From contig OY365741.1 in the NCBI GenBank assembly GCA_959347425.1, forward strand, positions 1,450,501 through 1,514,500: DNA of 64,000 nucleotides, written 5' to 3'. A program made the translations under genes and the position numbers. The notes below the pieces were generated by a model. That model searched no databases. It was not told where the DNA came from and was given only the letters and a program-made list of their open reading frames with translations. Of the stretch, positions 9,442 to 15,965 are shown piece by piece. Source of the stretch: an uncultured Amylibacter sp. Lineage in GTDB: Bacteria; Pseudomonadota; Alphaproteobacteria; Rhodobacterales; Rhodobacteraceae. Position 1 is the stretch's first letter, and each line of letters begins with the position of its first letter.

Positions 9442-10743
9442 CTAATATCCGGCTTTTTCCATTTCCCGCGTGGTGATGGCTTGGGCTGCTGCCAAAGCTT
9501 CATCCGCAGATTTATCCCCTGCCAAAGCGGCAGCCATCTCTTGCGCGACAGCCGTAGCAATCCCAGCAAATTCGGGAATAGCAACGAATTGTATCCCAAC
9601 ATAAGGCACGGGATCAACCGTGGGTTTATTAGGATTCGCCGACAGGATAGATTCCAGAGTCATTGCAGCAAACGGAACTTTTTTATAGTTCGGGTTTTCA
9701 TACAAAGAGGTCCGCGCACCAGGAGGTACATTCGCCCAACCTTCGTTTTTAGCAACCAATTCAATGTAATCTGTGCCAGTCGCCCATTCGATGAATTGCT
9801 TCGCCGCGGCTTCTTTTTGTGACCCAGCAGGAATTGCCAAAGCCCAAGCCCACAGCCAATTACCGCGCGGTCCAAGACCATTATCGGCAGCCAGCGCAAA
9901 GCCAACTTTATCAGCTACGGTGGAATCTTTGGGGTTTGTTACGAAAGACGCGGCAACAGTCGCATCAATCCACATTCCGCATTTGCCCTGTTGGAACAAT
10001 GCCAGATTTTCATTAAACCCGTTTGAAGACGCACCTGGAGGTCCGTAATTATTCATCAGATCAAGATAAAAATTCAGCGTATCGGCCCAAGCAGCACTGT
10101 CAAATTGTGCGTTCCAGTCGTTATCAAACCAGCGCGCGCCAAAGCTGTTAGACATAGCGGTTAAGAACGCCATGTTTTCGCCCCAACCCGCTTTGCCACG
10201 TAGACAAATACCATAGATACCGTTTGATTTATCCGTCATTGCGGCGGCAGCTTTTTTCACATCCGCCCAAGTCGGAGCGTTTGGCATTTTCAGCCCAGCC
10301 TTTTTCATCAAATCGGTGCGGTACATGATCATAGAGCTCTCGCCATAAAACGGTGCCGCATAAAGCGTGCCGTCATAGGACAAACCACCGCGCATAGCAG
10401 GCAGAATATCGTCAGTGTCATAGCTGGCAGGCAAATCGTCCAAAGACACAAGCCATCCTGCTTTGCCCCAGATAGGGGTCTCATACATACCGATAGTCAT
10501 GATATCGTATTGTCCGCCTTTGGTCGCAATGTCCGTGGTGACTTTTTCACGAAGAACGTTTTCTTCCAAAGTCACCCATTCAACTGTGTGTCCAGTTTTG
10601 GCGGTGAAATCGTCGGTAAGACCCTGCATGCGGATCATATCGCCGTTATTAACGGTGGCTATGGTCAGTGATTCTGCCACCGCCCCCGTGGTTATCAACG
10701 CAATCGCGCTGGCACTGAGTAGTGCTGTTGTTGTAATTTTCAT
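9442..10743 (-). CDS. smoE: Polyol-binding periplasmic protein of ABC transporter
   Basis: Binds the imported polyol, 433 residues. A Sec signal peptide covers residues 1-23 (MKITTTALLS, hydrophobic core, GAVA-E). The remainder has the family-1 binding-protein pattern, with FYGESSMIMYRTDLM near residue 130 and an ARWFDNDW segment near 210. The ribosome site AGGAGGA is close to consensus, suggesting high expression. A promoter and operator lie just upstream (10798-10826, 10780-10796) and a terminator just downstream. In known alphaproteobacterial clusters smoE is the sorbitol/mannitol binding protein. No sorbitol dehydrogenase (smoS) is seen here, which favours mannitol. Confidence 0.87.
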   Translation of the reverse strand: MKITTTALLSASAIALITTGAVAESLTIATVNNGDMIRMQGLTDDFTAKTGHTVEWVTLEENVLREKVTTDIATKGGQYDIMTIGMYETPIWGKAGWLVSLDDLPASYDTDDILPAMRGGLSYDGTLYAAPFYGESSMIMYRTDLMKKAGLKMPNAPTWADVKKAAAAMTDKSNGIYGICLRGKAGWGENMAFLTAMSNSFGARWFDNDWNAQFDSAAWADTLNFYLDLMNNYGPPGASSNGFNENLALFQQGKCGMWIDATVAASFVTNPKDSTVADKVGFALAADNGLGPRGNWLWAWALAIPAGSQKEAAAKQFIEWATGTDYIELVAKNEGWANVPPGARTSLYENPNYKKVPFAAMTLESILSANPNKPTVDPVPYVGIQFVAIPEFAGIATAVAQEMAAALAGDKSADEALAAAQAITTREMEKAGY

Positions 10744-10779
10744 TATGTCCTCCTAAGACTTTTAAATAAAATGAGCATT

Positions 10780-10796
10780 TGCCCATCAAGTGGGCA
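10780..10796. promoter_or_regulatory. Palindromic operator at the smoE start site
   Basis: TGCCCA-N5-TGGGCA sits immediately downstream of the smoE -10 box, overlapping the expected transcription start. Its position suits repression by the SorC-type regulator encoded upstream. Assignment to that regulator is inference. Confidence 0.55.
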
Positions 10797-10797
10797 T

Positions 10798-10826
10798 ATA
10801 ATCACAGATAAGGCATATTGAGTCAA
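10798..10826 (-). promoter_or_regulatory. smoE promoter (sigma-70 like)
   Basis: On the minus strand, -35 TTGACT (10821-10826), 17-nt spacer, -10 GATTAT (10798-10803). It directs transcription of smoE and the downstream operon. Confidence 0.65.
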
Positions 10827-10828
10827 GA

Positions 10829-10886
10829 GGATTCTGGCGGGATTCTGGCAGGATTCGGGCGGATTCTGTGGTTTTTTGCGTGATTC
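10829..10886. promoter_or_regulatory. Helically phased GGATTC repeats upstream of the smoE promoter
   Basis: Five copies of (G/T)GATTC start at 10829, 10840, 10851, 10861 and 10881, so spacing is 11, 11, 10 and 20 nt and all face the same side of the helix. They abut the -35 box. This looks like an array of half-sites for an oligomeric activator, perhaps the SorC-type protein. Confidence 0.6.
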
Positions 10887-10922
10887 TGGGGATTATTGTG
10901 GATTTTTAGGTTATTTTAACGA

Positions 10923-11861
10923 TTATCGCAATAATGTCCGTGCAGTCGATTCGTCCGTGACCAAAGCATTGATGATTCGCCCTTTTATCGCGGCACGCAA
11001 CGGTTCTATCTTTGCCTTGCCACAGGCGATTCCCACGACCATACGGGCATCGGAGGCACGGACTTGAAAGCTCATCATTCGTGCAATCAAAGGCGAATCC
11101 AAATACTGCCCATCGGTATCATAGGCACGTCCTGCAACCTCGCCCACCGCGCCCAAATCCAGCAATCCGCGCCATTCATCCTCTGCCAAAAACCCATCCA
11201 GTAATAACGGTGCGGTTTCATCCATCTGCCCCACACCAACAAAAATAGCGTCGGTTTGTTCGGCCAAACGCAACACTTCCTTCACGGCTTTTAAACGCAT
11301 GTATAACGCCTTTTCCCCCGCATCCTCGGCAAACACAGGTGTGGGCATGGGATAATGGGGCGCACCGACTATATCGGTAAGACGCATAATCACATCATAA
11401 ACGCTGGCGGTGGCATCGGGGGCAATATTGCCAATGACTGAGACGAGGCGATGATGCACACACTCCATCCGTTGCACATGTTCCACGGTTGCCCGCAACG
11501 CCCGCCCCGTGCCAAACCCCAAGGTACGGGGGGTTTTATCCAGCAAAACATCCTCTAACATCGCCGCGGCAAAGGGGGCGAGGGAGGCGGTTGCGTTCGC
11601 ACCGACATCGGGGGCGATACGGACATCTTCAAGGTTATATTTGTCTTTGATAAGCTGGGCGAGGGTCATCAATTCGGCAATCGGGTGTTCCAGCCGTATG
11701 CGCACCAATCCATCGCCCACGGCTTTGGATACCAGCCGTTGCGCCCGTTGCCGCGATACCCCCATGGATTTGGCGATTTCATCCTGCGTGCGCCCGCCGA
11801 CATAATAAAGCCAGCCCGCACGGGCTGCGTCATCCAGCAAATCTGCGTCTGTTTTCGTCAT
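10923..11861 (-). CDS. smoC: SorC/DeoR-type sugar-binding transcriptional regulator
   Basis: Predicted ligand-responsive regulator of the polyol operon, 312 residues. The N-terminal helix-turn-helix is at about residues 25-50 (TQDEIAKSMGVSRQRAQRLV). The rest matches the SorC sugar-phosphate-binding domain, with GFGTGRALRA near residue 113 and VGVGQMDETAPLL near 210. SorC proteins are usually tetramers that sense a phosphorylated sugar. It starts 4 nt after the HAD phosphatase gene, and the operon it likely controls begins 180 nt further on. The phased repeats and palindrome at 10780-10886 are candidate targets. Confidence 0.85.
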   Translation of the reverse strand: MTKTDADLLDDAARAGWLYYVGGRTQDEIAKSMGVSRQRAQRLVSKAVGDGLVRIRLEHPIAELMTLAQLIKDKYNLEDVRIAPDVGANATASLAPFAAAMLEDVLLDKTPRTLGFGTGRALRATVEHVQRMECVHHRLVSVIGNIAPDATASVYDVIMRLTDIVGAPHYPMPTPVFAEDAGEKALYMRLKAVKEVLRLAEQTDAIFVGVGQMDETAPLLLDGFLAEDEWRGLLDLGAVGEVAGRAYDTDGQYLDSPLIARMMSFQVRASDARMVVGIACGKAKIEPLRAAIKGRIINALVTDESTARTLLR

Positions 11862-11865
11862 CGGT

Positions 11866-12525
11866 TTATCTTCTCTGCCCTTTTTCTAATTGCGGGAATC
11901 GCGTGTAAAAATCGGCGAATGTATCAAAGACAATCCCCGCCCCTGCCGCGTTTGTTTTGTCCCTTATATGACTGCCTCCGGTGAAACGCGCGGTTTGCAT
12001 GTGGGCGGCGTTGCCTGCCTGTACGCCCAAAGTGCTGTCTTCTATCACAAGACAATCCTGCGGTGCAACCCCCATAGTTTGCGCCGCCAGCAGAAACAAA
12101 TCGGGTGCGGGTTTGCCGAGTGCCACCTGCGAAGCCGTGAAAATCCGCCCGTGAAACGCCTCCGCCAATCCAACCAGTTTTAACGAGTACGCCACCCGTT
12201 TGGGGGTAGAGCTGGTTGCCACGCAAAACGGGGTGTTAAGTCGGTTTAATACATCGTGAATATCGGGCATGATCCGCAAATCTTTTTCAAACGCGGCGAG
12301 TAATAAGGTGCGATAGCGGTCTTCAAAATCATCGGGTAATTTAATCGCGAATTGTGCCTGGATTTCGGCCAAAACGATGGGGTACGACCGCCCAACATAG
12401 TTATCCAGAATATGGTCAATCGATATATCCACCCCGTGCGATGCGGCCTCTGCTCGCAGCATACGGGCGGATATAATCTCGGAATCCACCAGAACACCGT
12501 CGCAGTCAAAAATCACCAAATCCAT
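11866..12525 (-). CDS. HAD-superfamily phosphatase (beta-phosphoglucomutase-like)
   Basis: Predicted sugar-phosphate phosphatase of HAD subfamily IA, 219 residues. Motif I DCDGVLVDSE at about residues 7-16 includes the nucleophilic Asp and the acid/base Asp two residues on. Motif II appears as the Thr/Ser-rich VATSSTPKRV near 103. Motif III is the Lys in GKPAPDLF near 140, and motif IV is VIEDSTLGVQAG near 162. Similar genes sit at the head of smo clusters in alphaproteobacteria. It probably dephosphorylates a polyol or sugar phosphate, which could also tune the SorC ligand level. Exact substrate unknown. Confidence 0.82.
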   Translation of the reverse strand: MDLVIFDCDGVLVDSEIISARMLRAEAASHGVDISIDHILDNYVGRSYPIVLAEIQAQFAIKLPDDFEDRYRTLLLAAFEKDLRIMPDIHDVLNRLNTPFCVATSSTPKRVAYSLKLVGLAEAFHGRIFTASQVALGKPAPDLFLLAAQTMGVAPQDCLVIEDSTLGVQAGNAAHMQTARFTGGSHIRDKTNAAGAGIVFDTFADFYTRFPQLEKGQRR

Positions 12526-12555
12526 GCCCTAGATAATCACATTTTTATATGAATA

Positions 12556-13410
12556 TCAAGTGGTTTGAAATTTTTGCCAGTGGGCGGTTAGGTTTATCTG
12601 TGATGCTTTGGATATATCCACAATTTTCTGGTCGTATTTATTATAGTGTTCGCCTGTGTTTTTGAAATGCACCTTGCCCGTGGCTGGGTCAATAGCCATA
12701 AGACCTCTATCAAACAAAAGGTGTAAATCAGCACGAAGCAATAATCCATTTTCCGGTGCGTCGTCTCTGTCCTCTGAAAAAGGTTTTATGTGCGCGGCTT
12801 GTAATGCCGCCCTAACATTGCAACCCGTAATGACGCAAGCATGGTTATATTGGTTACGAATTTTTTCGCTAAACTTTCCTTGATCTAGGCGAGCCAAAGT
12901 CGTATGAAGTTTAACGCGTCCCTCTGCCTCTTCGGGGGGTTCTGTGGTGTTAAGGATTCTTTTTGCTTTAGGTCCTTTGTCTATAAATTCTACGGGCGCA
13001 TATTTAAGTAAATCCTTTGCAACACGTTGTATTATTGAATGAGGAAAATTAGTAATAAGTAAAACTTCTGAACAATTAGATGGTAAATTTTTTGCATAAT
13101 ACGCGTCTCTTGTTTCAGAATTAACCGCGTATGTGGATTGATCTGCAACAGTCTTATCCGTTATAAAAATACCAGCACCAAAGGCAACAGATATAATAAA
13201 ACCTTGCATCCCAAGCTCGTCGTTATTTGAAAATTTGAAAAAATACCTATCTGCCCTTCCAAAATTGCTTGTTGATGTTTTTAATGCTCGTGCTTGCCAT
13301 GTACTATTTTCAACTTCTTTAACTTGTTTTTTAAATTCACTAGAAAGTCTTTTGGCAAATTCTTTTGATTCTGCGTCCTTTATTGTAATTGTATTTATCT
13401 TAATAGCCAT
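12556..13410 (-). CDS. HNH endonuclease-domain protein
   Basis: 284 residues. The C-terminal third (about 195-265) is an HNH nuclease of the type found in restriction-like proteins: CVITGCNVRAALQAAHIKP gives the first His, ENGLLLRADLH the Asn and following His, then LFDRG. The N-terminal 190 residues are not recognised but resemble uncharacterised substrate- or DNA-binding parts of similar proteins. Base composition is clearly more AT-rich than its neighbours, and it lies 3 nt after frcK, between a sugar kinase and the polyol operon, with no functional link to either. It is probably a recently acquired stand-alone nuclease, possibly defensive. Confidence 0.75.
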   Translation of the reverse strand: MAIKINTITIKDAESKEFAKRLSSEFKKQVKEVENSTWQARALKTSTSNFGRADRYFFKFSNNDELGMQGFIISVAFGAGIFITDKTVADQSTYAVNSETRDAYYAKNLPSNCSEVLLITNFPHSIIQRVAKDLLKYAPVEFIDKGPKAKRILNTTEPPEEAEGRVKLHTTLARLDQGKFSEKIRNQYNHACVITGCNVRAALQAAHIKPFSEDRDDAPENGLLLRADLHLLFDRGLMAIDPATGKVHFKNTGEHYNKYDQKIVDISKASQINLTAHWQKFQTT

Positions 13411-13413
13411 TTT

Positions 13414-14079
13414 TTATTCCCCCTCCACACCATCCGTCAAACCAAGGATAAAATCCGCCACACGGCTGTTTTCCAGAACCATCCGTGCGTTGAGCAAATC
13501 ATTCCCTTGCGTGCGTTTTTGTGCGCTAGCACTATCCAACCCGTGGCTGTGCCACCGTGCCATGCAGCGGCTTTCAATCACATCTAACGGCACATCCAGC
13601 CATAGGCTGACATCCCACAATCCGTGCAAGACATCCCACGGCGGCTGATTATACAACAGATAATTGCCCTCTATCAAGATTAACCCGTGGTTTGATATTT
13701 CTGTGGCAGAGGCGACGGATATATCCCATCGGCGTTCAAATCTCGGGGCATAAACCGGCGCGTCAGTTCCTAGCGTTCCCCGTTTTGCCCGTTGTACCAG
13801 CGCAATAAACCCATGGACATCAAAACTGGCGGGCGAGCCCTTTCGCGCCAATAACCCTTTTGCCTCCAAAACCGCGTTATCCAGATGAAACCCGTCCATC
13901 GGTAATAGAGCGCAAGCCACACCCTCAGCGGTAAAATGGGTCTGCATCGCCTCGGCAAGGGTGGATTTGCCAGCAGCAGGCGGTCCAGCAATCGCGACCA
14001 TAACGGGGGAGTTGGGCTGGCTTTGCAACCGCGTATTTATCGCCATTAAAGCAGGGTGTAAATCGGCAGGCAGAGTCAT
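13414..14079 (-). CDS. frcK: Fructose-type kinase, uridine-kinase-like P-loop fold
   Basis: 221 residues. Walker A GPPAAGKST at residues 32-40, then MDGFHLDN and RKGSPASFDV as in PanK/uridine kinase/phosphoribulokinase relatives. In rhizobial frcBCAK operons this family member follows the ATPase gene. Here it stands alone, 30 kb from frcBCA, but is preceded by a copy of the frcB promoter. Its first 14 codons recur as a stub directly after frcA (41479-41520). A third fragment lies at 14260-14326. The kinase is therefore very likely the operon's original partner, moved by duplication and deletion. Its exact sugar is not certain. Confidence 0.8.
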   Translation of the reverse strand: MTLPADLHPALMAINTRLQSQPNSPVMVAIAGPPAAGKSTLAEAMQTHFTAEGVACALLPMDGFHLDNAVLEAKGLLARKGSPASFDVHGFIALVQRAKRGTLGTDAPVYAPRFERRWDISVASATEISNHGLILIEGNYLLYNQPPWDVLHGLWDVSLWLDVPLDVIESRCMARWHSHGLDSASAQKRTQGNDLLNARMVLENSRVADFILGLTDGVEGE

Positions 14080-14090
14080 CGGCTAGGCAA

Positions 14091-14192
14091 TCTTATTAAG
14101 TTTAATATGGGACGCGGATTTGCCCGCCATTTTCAAACGCTAGTGTGAATGGGCGGGTGTGTCAAGTGCGGTTTTTATTTTGGGGGGAATGG
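14091..14192. repeat. Duplicated promoter block, frcK copy
   Basis: About 100 bp upstream of frcK is closely similar to 44460-44564 upstream of frcB, including the AAGTTTAATAT and GACGCGG segments and the whole promoter. Similarity stops where this copy enters dispersed element B and the other enters a flanking direct repeat. Confidence 0.8.
14137..14165 (-). promoter_or_regulatory. frcK: frcK promoter
   Basis: -35 TTGACA (14160-14165), 17-nt spacer, -10 TAGCGT (14137-14142), minus strand. An imperfect inverted repeat TTCAAAC-GCTA-GTGTGAA overlaps the -10 and spacer and could be an operator. The frcB promoter has the same layout. Confidence 0.65.
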
Positions 14193-14216
14193 CGGTGGCG
14201 TAAAACGGGCTCTAAC
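14188..14216 (+). repeat. Dispersed intergenic element, copy B
   Basis: AATGGCGGTGG followed by CGTAAAACGGGCTCTAAC, a partial copy lacking the CCTGTCTC end. A left extension (GTTTTTATTTTGGGG) is shared with 25016 and 44545. Confidence 0.55.
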
Positions 14217-14222
14217 AAATCC

Positions 14223-14251
14223 TTGACAAGACCATCAAATGGTTTGATAGT
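14223..14251 (+). promoter_or_regulatory. Orphan plus-strand promoter with palindrome in the spacer
   Basis: TTGACA (14223-14228), 17-nt spacer, GATAGT (14246-14251). The palindrome ATCAAA-TGG-TTTGAT (14234-14248) fills the spacer, as repressor sites often do. It points into the 3' end of the gcvT-like gene and has no plus-strand gene to drive, so it may be a leftover of rearrangement. Confidence 0.4.
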
Positions 14252-14259
14252 CCTGTACG

Positions 14260-14326
14260 CAGAGGGCGCGGTATATCCCCATCGGCGTTCAAACCTCGGG
14301 GCATAAACCGGCGCCGCATATCCTAG
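14260..14326 (-). pseudogene. Internal fragment of frcK, duplicated
   Basis: Closely matches 13708-13772 inside frcK in the same orientation, sharing ATCGGCGTTCAAA and CTCGGGGCATAAACCGGCG with a few indels. It ends at the stop codon of the gcvT-like gene. It is a third trace of frcK shuffling in the window. Confidence 0.75.
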
Positions 14327-15541
14327 CTATTTTGCCGCAATCCGCTTGGTTGGAATATCCACCAGCTTGCCCCGCGGGATCAGCCGTTCTGCATCATACA
14401 TCGGCATCGTGCAAAGCGTGCCTTGACACAGGCTACCATCCAACAGCGCAACATCCACAACCGTTTTGGGACCGTGTTTGGCATCATCCATCCGCACGAT
14501 ACAAACCCCGCACCCCTGATAGGGCGAATAGCCAGAGGTGCAAACCCGCCCAATGACCTTACCATCTTGGGTTATCGTACGCCCCAGGGCGGCGACACCA
14601 TCCGTGTTCAGACGCATGCCCCAAGTGCGAGACTCCCGCGGTGCTGCCTCCAACGCCTTGCGCCCGATAAAATCGTGGTCGCCGAATTGAACAAATCCGC
14701 CCAACCCCGCATCAAACGGCGTGGTTGTCGCGTCAAAATCCGACCCAGCGTTCAGCAATCCTGCCTCTATCCTACGCGCCCGAAAAACGGGAGTGGCAGT
14801 CAGCAGCATATCAAATTTCGCGCCGATTTGCGTAATTTTATCGCCAATCGCGCGAATATCGGTATTGGGTAGCAGATAAACCTCCCACCCCAGCTCGTTA
14901 GAAAAACCAGACCTGCTAATCCAGCATTTCTGGTTGGCAATCGTGACTTCCATGCAATCAAAATAGCGAAACGGGTCGGGCATCCCGCCGTCCAGCACTT
15001 CGGCCAAAACATCCAGAGACCGCGGCCCTTGGATTTGGCTTATCCAAACATCGGGGTCGTGGATTTTCACATCCAAACCCTCCGCCGCCGCCTTGTACCA
15101 TTTGAACAAATCCCCATCGGCCTGCGCCATCCAAAACCGATCCTCGGCCAGGCGCAATAAAACTCCGTCATTAATCATTCCACCATCGTGATAGCAGGCG
15201 AATTGATAGGCGCACCGCCCGACTTTTAATGAGGTCACATCGCGGGGGAAAACTCGGTTTAATAGGGTCGTCGCATCGGGGCCGCTGAATTCAATCGCCA
15301 GCTCGCCCGTGTTGCGGAAAATAACACCCGTGCGTACCGCCCAATACATATCGTCATCGTTCGCATGGCTGAGGTATTCGGGGGTTAGACGCGAATTATA
15401 CAGCGTGTATTCGGGATCGTAAGGCAGCTCCATATAGCTGAGCGGATGGGGTGCCATTGTCCGCGACATTTCACGCGGGCGGGCGTTTTCGTTTGGCATC
15501 GCCTTGGCGACAAAGCGGTAGTCAGATAGGTTTTGGCTCAT
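14327..15541 (-). CDS. Aminomethyltransferase (GcvT/DmdA/sarcosine-oxidase family)
   Basis: 404 residues, folate-dependent one-carbon transfer family. Typical motifs include the GVIFRNTGELAIEFSGPDA segment near residue 75, ending LLNRVFPRDV, then IQGPRS near 170, the GFSNELGWEVYL turn near 215, and a C-terminal barrel with GYSPYQG. GcvT proper is usually about 370 residues and linked to gcvH and gcvP, neither of which is present. DMSP demethylase DmdA and dimethylglycine or sarcosine demethylases share this fold. It stands alone with its own promoter (15594-15622), so the methylated substrate cannot be named. Confidence 0.72.
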   Translation of the reverse strand: MSQNLSDYRFVAKAMPNENARPREMSRTMAPHPLSYMELPYDPEYTLYNSRLTPEYLSHANDDDMYWAVRTGVIFRNTGELAIEFSGPDATTLLNRVFPRDVTSLKVGRCAYQFACYHDGGMINDGVLLRLAEDRFWMAQADGDLFKWYKAAAEGLDVKIHDPDVWISQIQGPRSLDVLAEVLDGGMPDPFRYFDCMEVTIANQKCWISRSGFSNELGWEVYLLPNTDIRAIGDKITQIGAKFDMLLTATPVFRARRIEAGLLNAGSDFDATTTPFDAGLGGFVQFGDHDFIGRKALEAAPRESRTWGMRLNTDGVAALGRTITQDGKVIGRVCTSGYSPYQGCGVCIVRMDDAKHGPKTVVDVALLDGSLCQGTLCTMPMYDAERLIPRGKLVDIPTKRIAAK

Positions 15542-15593
15542 AGGTTTATCCTTTTAAAATGGTTTGTGGGGGCGGTTTTGCCCCGTGCAAGCG

Positions 15594-15622
15594 CAAATAA
15601 TAAAAAAACGAATAAGAGTCAA
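15594..15622 (-). promoter_or_regulatory. Promoter of the gcvT-like gene
   Basis: Minus strand: -35 TTGACT (15617-15622), 17-nt spacer, -10 TATTTG (15594-15599). The leader has a small GGGGC/GCCCC hairpin and an AAAGGA ribosome site before ATG at 15541. Confidence 0.45.
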
Positions 15623-15905
15623 TAGGGGGGTGAAAATATGTAAGGGGGTTATTGGGTGGTTTGTTTTTCGTAAAGCGCGAACAGGTGGTTTATCCGCGCG
15701 GTATCATCGGCAAAGGGTTGCCCCGCGCATGGGGCGATGGTGTTGGTGGCGGTGGAGTAAGACGGGTTCTAACCTGTCTCTCAATACCACATAGAGGCAT
15801 AATTCACCCAGCATTTTGCTCATTCCACGGGGTTTTCCGCCCGCTCTGCAAAAGGAATATGCGATATTTCTCCTTGTTTTTGGTTAAAAAAGGCTTAATA
15901 AACTA
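15623..15905. other. Non-coding remainder of the 424-bp divergent spacer
   Basis: Apart from dispersed element C at 15745-15783 nothing is recognised here. Short reading frames lack ribosome sites and resemble no known protein. It may carry decayed sequence. Confidence 0.5.
15745..15783 (+). repeat. Dispersed intergenic element, copy C
   Basis: GGTGGCGGTGGAGTAAGACG followed by GGTTCTAACCTGTCTC, a full copy. Unlike copies A, D and E it is not between convergent genes. Confidence 0.65.
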
Positions 15906-15934
15906 TTGACAAAAAATAAAAAATTGGTAATATA
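15906..15934 (+). promoter_or_regulatory. Promoter of the giant lipoprotein gene
   Basis: TTGACA (15906-15911), 17-nt A-rich spacer, AATATA (15929-15934, continuing TATAT). The consensus -35 suggests strong constitutive transcription. The ribosome site GGGAGAG is at about 15955-15961. Confidence 0.65.
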
Positions 15935-15965
15935 TATGTTTGATTGAAAATTTTGGGAGAGATAA

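Noticed and set aside
14327..15541. DMSP demethylase (dmdA)
   Set aside because: The fold fits, but no DmdA-specific residues or DMSP genes can be confirmed by eye, so only the family is stated.
15542..15640. Glycine or SAM riboswitch before the gcvT-like gene
   Set aside because: Only a short GGGGC/GCCCC hairpin is seen, with no conserved riboswitch core.
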